From Haliscomenobacter sp. (lineage in GTDB: Bacteria; Bacteroidota; Bacteroidia; Chitinophagales; Saprospiraceae): a stretch of 64,000 nt of DNA. Below the pieces are notes generated by a model. That model ran no database searches and was not told the DNA's origin. It was given only the letters and a program-made list of their open reading frames with translations. The stretch lies in contig NZ_JADKCX010000022.1 of the NCBI RefSeq assembly GCF_016718685.1, forward strand, positions 49,798 through 113,797. The letters are read 5' to 3'. The position numbers and the translations under genes are program-made. Numbering within the stretch: position 1 is the first letter of the stretch; every line of letters starts with the position of its first letter. This document shows, in pieces, positions 58,001-64,000 of this stretch.

Positions 58001-58678
58001 CTTGACTTGTTGTGTCAACTGTTCGGCTTCTTCAGCAGGGAGGATTTCCAGTCGGCTTTTTTCGGCTTGTAGTTCTTTCAACCGCAGGTCTTCCTGTTTG
58101 TGTTTCGCAAAAGCGGCTTTCGATAGTTCGGTATAAATCTCTGAACCAGTGATTTTTTCCAGTAATTCGCTGCGCTCGCCTTCTTTGGCGTGTAAAAAAG
58201 CGGCAAAATCGCCTTGAGCCAGCAATACGGAACGCCGAAAACGCTCGTAGTCAAGTCCGGTGAGTTTTTCAACTTGCTGGTCTAATTCTTTGGCTTTTTC
58301 AGCAATAATGACAAAATCCTGCCGTGCTTCATCCCACTGGGCCAACTCGCGTTTGGGGGCCTGTATTTTCCCGTCCGCCTTGCCCCCAGCACGGTGTACG
58401 CTCCATTTGGCACGCAACAAAAGGCCATTGTGCTCAAATTCCAACTCGGCCAAACTTGCCGCTGCACCATAAGAAATAATCTCCTCGTAGGCACTCTCAC
58501 GGGGCAACTCGCCGTATAAAGCCAGGGTAATGGCATCCAAAATGGTGCTTTTACCCGCTCCCGTATCGCCCGTGATGGCAAACAAACCACTGGTACCCAA
58601 GGGTGCCGACACGAAGTCAATCTCCGCGTCGAGGCGTAGAGAGTGGAGGTTTTTTATGGTGAGTTTGCGGATCTTCAT
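55031..58678 (-). CDS. sbcC: exonuclease SbcCD, subunit C (SMC-like ATPase)
   Basis: A 1215-residue coiled-coil ATPase that, with SbcD, cleaves hairpins and DNA ends (Mre11-Rad50 type). N-terminal Walker A: FAITGDTGAGKSTILDAIT. A long coiled coil (about 170-1000) is broken near residue 610 by the zinc-hook CPLC in EGEPCPLCFSTEHPF. The C-terminal half carries the signature motif LSGGESFLVSLALALALSEL and Walker B SLFIDEGFGTLD. It is slightly longer than the E. coli protein (1048) owing to the coiled coil. The sbcD gene is upstream on the same strand, separated by a repeat. Confidence 0.95.
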   Translation of the reverse strand: MKIRKLTIKNLHSLRLDAEIDFVSAPLGTSGLFAITGDTGAGKSTILDAITLALYGELPRESAYEEIISYGAAASLAELEFEHNGLLLRAKWSVHRAGGKADGKIQAPKRELAQWDEARQDFVIIAEKAKELDQQVEKLTGLDYERFRRSVLLAQGDFAAFLHAKEGERSELLEKITGSEIYTELSKAAFAKHKQEDLRLKELQAEKSRLEILPAEEAEQLTQQVKALEQESETLQQRISTMRQLQQKLQRKVELELDAQRLDQEHSQWEIAKASAAPDFLRLNRFQDLRRFQPLLHRHTDLLLLQEQLSTQIAQLQAQNETEQQALAEQETQLALALQALEHVQLQQKQQEPILAEAMRLDVEINTRLQPLQVQKANLAQRQVEKTALQTQAEALEQEKNTSTERLQKVQEWLSEHPNWHQLGEMLPLLQSAIKDLDEARSQHQIWSQENADTQRKKLDLQTQLDQIQADQQQLRSKQEALNKAYQAALPSDVPQPDHELLNWLFQDVERLSARQRHLEQLQELNDAYRVLLQEINALEQQLESLRFREQQLQKDLLNVFDEEQLLDEMLQFKQEVYAQQRLIANYEQDRNNLTEGEPCPLCFSTEHPFRYHTFKPFVDQARAEYESALADVENLRQQRQDLANQLRETSSQVEHLEQPLHGQLGQRLGRINELEGQRGRVFGALVGVDLNDESHSVTGFIADTAHQLQLRKAAIAALTALSKSILDNDRALLENQQVEQKLQSHAAILDERMAQWGQQIQQAAARIAQKQQELVSKLAELDVAYQSDSVALLQTLQTAKEHFQKAQERRNESERSLERNAFSLEQVSVDLAKLEEIVALETSALESAEKILNVLQNQRMALIGDATIETLREKLQEALENAQTALQTQHQQLNQRRESSVVLATRTENLLLEQTKINQEYQRTDEQLLAAAATHGLSDLDALRAAMLSPEEERQIRELQDGLARQEAELQRLIQENAQQLLNLIAETREAPEALALKSQLEEQEMAGQKMQQTLGQLLEKLNRHEQQQQKAKTLLKTIQAQQKEYARWDKLNDLIGSADGKKFRTFAQGLTLAKLIQLANRHLQHLNGRYVILKKTGEDLGLEIMDTFQANNRRGMRTLSGGESFLVSLALALALSELAGRDTSIQSLFIDEGFGTLDDSSLDLAISTLENLQSSGKTIGIISHVKELKERIGVQIQVKKQSDGFSQLQVVNN

Positions 58679-58682
58679 TTTT

Positions 58683-58835
58683 AAGTTGAAAAGTTGAAAG
58701 GTTTAGGGTTGAAGAGTTAGGTTGTGCAGTGTGGCAGGCAATTAAGCTAGGCATTCATAAAGACCAAAAGAAAAGATTCGCTTTGGTTTATCGCTCGCAG
58801 CAACCTTTCAACTATGAACTTTTCAACTCCTCAAC
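58683..58835. repeat. inverted repeat of AAGTTGAA units, long loop, in the sbcD-sbcC junction
   Basis: The left arm agttgaaaagttgaaaggtt (58683-58702 and onward) and the right arm near 58802-58835 (aacctttcaactatgaactt then ttcaactcctcaac) pair across a loop of about 80 bases. The right arm encodes the last codons of sbcD. An 80-base spacer is longer than in the other elements. Confidence 0.6.
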
Positions 58836-60032
58836 TAAGTTACACAGTTCTTTAAATGTTCCCTCCAATTCCACCCATTCTTCCTCCGTGCGTTGGTCTT
58901 TCTCAGCCCGTTTGCGGAAAACTTCCAACACATCCAGGGATTCCAGAGAATCGAGCATTTCGACTTGTTCGTCCAGGGCTCGGTACTGGCGTTCCAGGCG
59001 AATCTTCAGAATTTCGAGGTGCATGTCTTTGACAAAAGTACGCAAATGACTATCGAGTTGTGGGATAAACGTAGGCGATTCAACAATGACTTCCACCCAA
59101 GCGGGTAAACCTTCGCGGTCTTTGGCAGCAAAAGTTTCGAGTTTATCCTCTACCTCCGACAAGGTGCCTTGAATGGTTTTAAGTCGACGAAAACTGGGTG
59201 CTGGGAGGAAACGAATTTCGCCCAAATCGTGCCCCTCAAATTTGAGACAATACACCCCTTTTTCATCTTTGGTTTCACTAAAACTCAAGGGAATCAAAGA
59301 GCCAGAATAGCGCACCCGCTCTTGGCCACCAATCGATTGTGGACGGTGAATGTGCCCCAGTGCCACGTAAGAAAAAACACTGGGCAAGGTATCTACATCC
59401 AGGTTTTCGGTATTGCCAATGTAAATGTTGTCTTGTTTGTCAGAAGCTTGTGCTCCTTGTGCATAGAGATGCCCGGTGGCAATAATCGGCACATTTTGCG
59501 CCAGATAGGGTTCAAGCAAAGCACCCATGTCCTGGTAGCGCTGGCGAATTCCTGTCTGGATGCGTTGGATACGGTCGAGAGTAGTTTCACCACTGACGCT
59601 GGGCATCAGGTCGCGGTCACGCAGGAAAGGAATGGCTGCGACTACGGCTTCGAGTTTTCCTTTGGCGGACTTGAGTTCGAGACAATCTTGTTGCAAATCC
59701 TCCGCAGCGGCACCCACCACCCGGATGTTGAGGTATTCCAGCAACTCACGCGGCGCATCGAGCATGCCTGGAGAATCGTGGTTGCCCGACACCACTACGA
59801 TGTGCCGGCAAGCCGTATGTAAGAGACTGGTCAAAAAATTGTAGTACAATTTGCGGGCCGGATGCGGCGGGTTGCCATTGTCAAAAATGTCTCCGGCAAC
59901 AATCAGCGCATCGGCTTTTTCGGTAATGATCACTTCCCTCAGCCAATCAAGGGCCATTTGATGCTCTTCTCCGCGCTCGTTGAAGAGTAGCCGCTGCCCC
60001 AGGTGCCAATCGGAAGTGTGGATGATTTTCAT
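58812..60032 (-). CDS. sbcD: exonuclease SbcCD, subunit D (Mre11-like nuclease)
   Basis: A 406-residue manganese nuclease of the SbcCD complex. Phosphoesterase motifs in order: HTSDWHLGQ, IVAGDIFDNGNP, VVSGNHDSPG, IIATGHLYAQGAQ and VALGHIHRPQ. The C-terminal capping domain follows. The C-terminus (NLVEELKSS) is encoded by the arm of the hairpin repeat. The operon order sbcD then sbcC is typical. Confidence 0.94.
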   Translation of the reverse strand: MKIIHTSDWHLGQRLLFNERGEEHQMALDWLREVIITEKADALIVAGDIFDNGNPPHPARKLYYNFLTSLLHTACRHIVVVSGNHDSPGMLDAPRELLEYLNIRVVGAAAEDLQQDCLELKSAKGKLEAVVAAIPFLRDRDLMPSVSGETTLDRIQRIQTGIRQRYQDMGALLEPYLAQNVPIIATGHLYAQGAQASDKQDNIYIGNTENLDVDTLPSVFSYVALGHIHRPQSIGGQERVRYSGSLIPLSFSETKDEKGVYCLKFEGHDLGEIRFLPAPSFRRLKTIQGTLSEVEDKLETFAAKDREGLPAWVEVIVESPTFIPQLDSHLRTFVKDMHLEILKIRLERQYRALDEQVEMLDSLESLDVLEVFRKRAEKDQRTEEEWVELEGTFKELCNLVEELKSS

Positions 60033-60077
60033 GTAGTCGTTTTCTGGGGAGCTAATATATAAAAATTGATGGAGAGT

Positions 60078-60920
60078 CTAGCGCGTGGCCCGAATCATGC
60101 GCAATTTCCCACTCAAATCTTCTTTCAGTACAACATCGCTCCAGGCCATGGATTCCAATAGGAGTTTAAGTTCCAGGGCATTGTATTCATTGCACTCAAA
60201 GAATAAAAACCCATTGGGGTTCAAGTGGATTTGGGCAAACGCGGCAATGGCCCGGTAAAACAACAAGGGGTCTTCATCTGGTACAAACAAGGCCAAATGG
60301 GGTTCGTGCTTGCTGACCTGTGCAGGCATCAGGACTTGTTCTCGCAGGGGAATGTAAGGGGGATTGCTGATGATGAGATCAAAAATTGGCAGGGATGTCC
60401 AAGCTTCCTGGTTCAGGATGTCCTGTTCCTGCCAACGTATTTCAACCTGATTCAAGTTGGCATTTTCATCGGCCAAAGCCAGGGCATCTGCGCTGACATC
60501 AAGACCCCAAACAATTGTTCGGGGTGATTTTTTCGCAATGGTGATCGGAATACACCCTGAGCCCGTACCAATGTCGAGCACGCTCAGGTTTTGCTGCGGG
60601 TCATGGGTTCGGATCGTTTCCAGCACCCATTCCACCAGTTCTTCGGTTTCCGGTCGGGGAATCAGCACACGGGGGTCAACTTTGAATTTCAGGCCATAAA
60701 AATCGGCTTGCCCGAGGATGTATTGCAGGGGTTGCCCGGCGAGCAGCGCAGTCAGAATGGACTGCAATTGTTCATTTTGCGCCGTTGTCAGCTGGGCACG
60801 GGAAAATTGTGGGGGTTGAAGGCCAAAGCAGTCTTCAAACACAATGCGGGCAATGCTTTGGGCTTCGCGGGTGTCGAAAGTGGGTTGGAGGGCGGCGATA
60901 AAAATGTCAAAACTGGTCAT
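60078..60920 (-). CDS. prmC: peptide chain release factor N5-glutamine methyltransferase
   Basis: PrmC methylates the GGQ glutamine of RF1/RF2 with S-adenosylmethionine. The 280-residue protein has the SAM motif VLDIGTGSGCIPITIA and the substrate-binding IISNPPYIPL (NPPY). An N-terminal helical domain precedes them (PRVLIPRPETEELVEWVL marks its end). Normal length. The upstream 134 bases carry a G/C-rich hairpin (60945-60979) whose role is unknown. Confidence 0.93.
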   Translation of the reverse strand: MTSFDIFIAALQPTFDTREAQSIARIVFEDCFGLQPPQFSRAQLTTAQNEQLQSILTALLAGQPLQYILGQADFYGLKFKVDPRVLIPRPETEELVEWVLETIRTHDPQQNLSVLDIGTGSGCIPITIAKKSPRTIVWGLDVSADALALADENANLNQVEIRWQEQDILNQEAWTSLPIFDLIISNPPYIPLREQVLMPAQVSKHEPHLALFVPDEDPLLFYRAIAAFAQIHLNPNGFLFFECNEYNALELKLLLESMAWSDVVLKEDLSGKLRMIRATR

Positions 60921-60944
60921 GTGGTAGGTTCTGTGTGGGGGGAC

Positions 60945-60979
60945 GGCCGCGTCGCTGCCGCACCGACGCGATGTCGGCC
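60945..60979. repeat. G/C-rich hairpin upstream of prmC
   Basis: The imperfect stem ggccgcgtcg / cgacgcgatgtcggcc encloses ctgccgcac. The flanking bases are much richer in G/C than their surroundings. It might be a leader structure or a further repeat family; I have no second copy in the window. Confidence 0.35.
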
Positions 60980-61054
60980 CATTCGAGGCGCAAAATCGTG
61001 TCGTCGTGGCGCAAACAATTTGCGAGCCGAATCCAATTAAATCGTCGGGTTAAT

Positions 61055-62194
61055 TCACGATAAGCGATTCCTAAAATCCTCGTACCCATATTTTTTCACC
61101 ACTTCCAGCGTATCATCCTCGTGCCAGATACAAATATCCGGGTGTTTTACCCCATTGAAGGTCGTAGTTTTGACCATGGTGTAATGGATCATGTCCCACA
61201 ACACCAGTCGGTCGCCAGGTTTCAGTTCCTGCTCAAAGGAGTATTCGGTCATGAAGTCTCCCGCCAGGCAACTGGAGCCGCCCAGGCGATAGGTGGGTTT
61301 TCCTTCTACCGGATCAGTAGCGCCGAGCACCTTGGGCCGGTAAGGCATTTCCAGGGTATCGGGCATGTGTGCCGTGAAAGATACGTCCAGGATGGCGGTT
61401 TTAATCCCCCTGCTGTTGATCACATCCAAAACGGTTGTCACCAGTTCCCCCGTTTCCCAGGCAATGGCGCTGCCAGGTTCGAGGATCACTTCCAGTTGGG
61501 GATGTCGGGCTCGGAAAGCCAGAAGCACTTTGATCAAACGCTCTACATCATAAGCTTGGCGGGTCATCAAGTGGCCACCACCAAAGTTGATCCATTGCAA
61601 TTGGGGGATAAAAGCACCAAAGCGCTGTTCGACACTTTGGATTAAATTTTCCAAATCCTCAGCGCTGGATTCGCAGAGGGTATGAATGTGCAAGCCTTCA
61701 ATGCCTGCGGGCAGTTTCCCGCCCAGGTTTTCCACCATTTCACCCAAACGTGAACCCGGAGCGGAGGGATTGTACAGATCCGTTTCCACTACCGAAAATT
61801 CAGGATTGACCCGGAGTCCTGGAGAGATGCGGTGTTTGGCATGCTGCAATTGCTCCTTGTAACGCGCGTATTGGGCAATCGAATTGAAAGTAATGTGGCT
61901 GCTGTAGCCCATGATTTCTTCAAACTCGGCTGGCAAATACGCAGGAGAATAGGTATGTGCAGGCACACCCATTTCTTCAAAAATGAGTCTGGCTTCGTGC
62001 AATGAACTGGCCGTTGCTCCCGCGAGGTATTGTTTCACCAGGGGAAATACCCTCCACATGGAAAAACCTTTGAGGGCCAGGATGACTGAGACCCCCGACT
62101 CCTGCTGTACGCGCTGGATCAGTTCCAGGTTGCGACGTAGGCGGGCTTCGTCAAGGACGTAGGCGGGGGAAGGAACTTTAGCGTAATCTAACAT
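61055..62194 (-). CDS. nspC: carboxynorspermidine decarboxylase
   Basis: A 379-residue fold-III PLP decarboxylase that turns carboxynorspermidine/carboxyspermidine into norspermidine/spermidine. The PLP lysine is in SVILALKGFSMWRVFP; later FGGGHLMTRQAYDVE and ILEPGSAIAWETGE are the phosphate-binding Gly loop and the EPG motif, and the C-terminal Cys motif is in LGGSSCLAGDFMTEY. It pairs with the dehydrogenase downstream of the next repeat, as in other bacteria using the alternative polyamine pathway. A hairpin repeat separates the two co-directional genes. Confidence 0.92.
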   Translation of the reverse strand: MLDYAKVPSPAYVLDEARLRRNLELIQRVQQESGVSVILALKGFSMWRVFPLVKQYLAGATASSLHEARLIFEEMGVPAHTYSPAYLPAEFEEIMGYSSHITFNSIAQYARYKEQLQHAKHRISPGLRVNPEFSVVETDLYNPSAPGSRLGEMVENLGGKLPAGIEGLHIHTLCESSAEDLENLIQSVEQRFGAFIPQLQWINFGGGHLMTRQAYDVERLIKVLLAFRARHPQLEVILEPGSAIAWETGELVTTVLDVINSRGIKTAILDVSFTAHMPDTLEMPYRPKVLGATDPVEGKPTYRLGGSSCLAGDFMTEYSFEQELKPGDRLVLWDMIHYTMVKTTTFNGVKHPDICIWHEDDTLEVVKKYGYEDFRNRLS

Positions 62195-62309
62195 GGTTCG
62201 GGGGTTCGGGGGTTCGGGGTTCAGGAGTTCGAGGGTTCCAACCCAGGCACCTCGACTTCGCTCGGCGACGGGGTTGGAACCCTCGAACTTCGAACCCTCG
62301 AACCCTAAA
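62195..62309. repeat. GTTCGGG-family hairpin, member 3
   Basis: The left arm runs from ggttcgggggttcggggttc (62195 onward) to about 62248; the right arm from about 62273 is gggttggaaccctcgaactt then cgaaccctcgaaccc. The 25-base loop contains cctcgacttcgctcgg. It lies between two co-directional genes of one pathway. Confidence 0.75.
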
Positions 62310-62311
62310 TA

Positions 62312-63523
62312 TCAATACTCAAACTCGAGGTTTCCGTCAATCTCTTCATGCCAGGGCAAACCAACTTTGCCCAACTCAGCGAGGAAAGGATCGGGATTGA
62401 ATTCTTCGACATTGAACACCCCTGCCCCACCCCAGTGGCCTTCCAGAAACATTTTGGCACCCAACATGGCCGGAACGCCTGTCGTGTAGGAAACCCCCTG
62501 AGTACCTGTTTCTTTGTAGGCATCCTGGTGCTGGCAGTTGTTCCAGATGTAATAATTGCGCGGCTGGCCGTCTTTGATGCCCCGGATGCGGCAACCAATG
62601 GAGGTTTGTCCAGTATAGTTTTCGCCCAAATCACCGGGATCAGGCAGTACAGCTTTGAGGAATTCGAGGGGAATCACGTCAATGCCCTTGTACTTGACGG
62701 GTTCGATGCCCGCCATGCCGATATTTTGGATCACCCGCAAGTGGGTCAGGTATTCGTCACCGAAGGTCATCCAGAAGCGGGCACGCTTGAGGGTTGGGTA
62801 ATTTTTCACCAATGACTCCAATTCTTCGTGGTAAATCACGTACGAGCGTTTGGGGCCAACATCGGGATAATTGATGTCTTTCCATATCTCGTGTGGCTCG
62901 GTATAGATCCATTGACCATTTTCCCAGTACCGGCCTTTTTGGGTTACTTCGCGGATGTTGATCTCGGGGTTGAAGTTGGTGGCAAAAGCTTTGCCGTGGC
63001 TGCCCGCGTTGGCGTCGATGATGTCGAGGTAGTGCATCTCATCGAAGTAGTGCTTGGCGGCATAGGCAGTAAATACGCCCGTGACGCCGGGGTCAAACCC
63101 GCAGCCTAGGATAGCAGTCAAACCCGCTTGTTTGAATCGGTCTTGCAAAGCCCATTGCCAGGAGTATTCGAATTTGGCTTCGTCCTTGGGCTCATAGTTG
63201 GCGGTATCCAGGTAGTTTACACCCGTTTGCAGACAAGCTTCCATGATGGTCAAATCCTGATAAGGCAAGGCCACGTGGATCACCAGTTTGGGTTGAAAGC
63301 TGCGGATCAGCGCAACCAGTGCAGGCACGTCCTCGGCGTCTACTCCGGCGGTGCTGATGTTTTGGTGACCCGTATCGCGTTTTACATCGTTGACAATCAC
63401 GTCGCACTTGGATTTGGTGCGGCTGGCCACCAGGATTTCTGAGAATACTTCCGGATGTTGAGCGCATTTGTAGACCACAACCCGGCCTACCCCACCCGCG
63501 CCAATGATGAGTACTTTGGACAT
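62312..63523 (-). CDS. carboxynorspermidine dehydrogenase (saccharopine dehydrogenase family)
   Basis: A 403-residue NADPH-dependent enzyme that condenses diaminopropane or putrescine with aspartate semialdehyde to give carboxynorspermidine/carboxyspermidine. The Rossmann fold begins MSKVLIIGAGGVGRVVVYKC; NYEPKDEAKFEYSWQWAL and LGCGFDPGVTGVFTAYAAKH are typical of the CASDH branch of the family. Its product is the substrate of NspC encoded next. I use no symbol because the common name varies. It probably forms an operon with nspC despite the intervening repeat. Confidence 0.9.
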   Translation of the reverse strand: MSKVLIIGAGGVGRVVVYKCAQHPEVFSEILVASRTKSKCDVIVNDVKRDTGHQNISTAGVDAEDVPALVALIRSFQPKLVIHVALPYQDLTIMEACLQTGVNYLDTANYEPKDEAKFEYSWQWALQDRFKQAGLTAILGCGFDPGVTGVFTAYAAKHYFDEMHYLDIIDANAGSHGKAFATNFNPEINIREVTQKGRYWENGQWIYTEPHEIWKDINYPDVGPKRSYVIYHEELESLVKNYPTLKRARFWMTFGDEYLTHLRVIQNIGMAGIEPVKYKGIDVIPLEFLKAVLPDPGDLGENYTGQTSIGCRIRGIKDGQPRNYYIWNNCQHQDAYKETGTQGVSYTTGVPAMLGAKMFLEGHWGGAGVFNVEEFNPDPFLAELGKVGLPWHEEIDGNLEFEY

Positions 63524-63603
63524 TTTTGCTGTATTTAAACTATGAATACAAGGCCTGCTGAACGCAAGCCAGATTAAGACGCAAAACTAGTGCAAAGGTT
63601 TCA

Positions 63604-63999
63604 TTATGCCCAGACAATTTGCAAGGCCCAAACGAGAATTAACACCAAGGCGTACATTCCCCAAACCGGGACATTCAAATAAGTCTGCGGGGCAATCCCA
63701 TAACGCCGCCACAAATGTACCCCGTAAATGAATTTTTCCAGTCCATAAGCAAAAAAATTGGCCAAGGCAATGCCCAAAAGTCCCCAGATCGGCACCAACA
63801 ACACACACAATACGACGTTGAACAAGGCTTCGCTACAGGCACCCACAATGGCGATGCGTTTGTCTTGTAATCCATTCAGAATCGGGAAAGAAAACACCAC
63901 CCTTGAAATCACCAGCAATAAAAAAGTATTAAAAACGGGCAAACTTTCCACAAATTCGGCACTAAACAGCAAGACAAACCACCACTTTGAGGTCAACAT
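63604..63999 (-). CDS. polysaccharide flippase / Wzx-like membrane protein, C-terminal part, 5' end outside window
   Basis: At least 131 residues of a multi-helix membrane protein, reading in from the window's right end. Four helices can be seen, for example VFNTFLLLVISRVVFSFPIL, then GLQDKRIAIVGACSEALFNV and VLCVLLVPIWGLLGIALAN, a pattern of the MOP/polysaccharide-export superfamily's last helices. A substrate cannot be inferred. It ends with ALQIVWA. It may flip lipid-linked sugars across the inner membrane. Confidence 0.65.
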   Translation of the reverse strand: MLTSKWWFVLLFSAEFVESLPVFNTFLLLVISRVVFSFPILNGLQDKRIAIVGACSEALFNVVLCVLLVPIWGLLGIALANFFAYGLEKFIYGVHLWRRYGIAPQTYLNVPVWGMYALVLILVWALQIVWA

Positions 64000-64000
64000 C

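Overview
The window looks like a chromosomal segment of a member of the Bacteroidota, most likely Saprospiria (a Haliscomenobacter/Lewinella-like lineage; this placement is inference). The evidence is a type IX secretion C-terminal sorting domain, several TAnnTTTG (-7) promoter boxes with an upstream TTTG, an alpha/beta-fused 2-oxoacid dehydrogenase E1, a DUF1573 protein, a Bacteroidota-style SRP RNA and the alternative (carboxynorspermidine) polyamine route. I see no rRNA, tRNA, CRISPR array, transposase or phage gene.

Layout. 0-4.3 kb: C-terminal half of a CcoI-type copper ATPase, then serC, an acyltransferase and a glycosyltransferase on the minus strand. 4.3-6.6 kb: cupin and a frameshifted M1 peptidase. 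6.6-7.0 kb: SRP RNA with a clear promoter. 7.0-19.3 kb: intact housekeeping and cell-envelope genes (outer-membrane protein, beta-lactamase-fold hydrolase, map, fused E1, DUF1573 protein, penicillin acylase, AlkD-like protein, an NtrC-type regulator, YitT protein). 19.4-28.1 kb: a Kdp potassium-uptake operon: a 30-codon microprotein, kdpF, kdpA, kdpB, kdpC, a porin, a kinase-less KdpD and a separate histidine kinase. 28.1-34.4 kb: Hsp20, a Gfo/Idh/MocA protein, a 2H phosphoesterase, a PrsW protease and a large heme-binding dehydrogenase-like lipoprotein, most of them broken. 34.7-40.7 kb: two divergently transcribed AAA+ machines of unknown role. 40.8-50.2 kb: second penicillin acylase, phosphoesterase, LuxC-like reductase, RluD, a papain-fold protein without its catalytic residues, and a broken cohesin/T9SS protein. 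50.7-64 kb: typA, a LuxE-like ligase, sbcDC, prmC, the two carboxynorspermidine genes and the end of a polysaccharide flippase.

Two features run through the window. First, between about 21.1 and 35.3 kb, and at a few isolated sites elsewhere, nearly every gene carries small indels, often at homopolymers, while the rest of the window is clean. This is either local assembly or sequencing error or a real tract of gene decay. Second, at least a dozen gene boundaries carry long inverted repeats whose arms are themselves tandem copies of short units (7-10 bases). The unit sequence differs between families but the architecture is the same, and some arms supply the stop codons of neighbouring genes.

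Best candidates for something undescribed: the divergent AAA+ pair (a tandem CbbX-type ATPase with a duplicated N-terminal beta domain, opposite a Clp-like ATPase with a dead first ATPase domain and a long C-terminal extension), the tandem-unit hairpin families, the Kdp locus with an NtrC-type regulator nearby in place of KdpE plus an extra microprotein, and a short promoter-terminator unit at 13.2 kb that looks like a small RNA gene.
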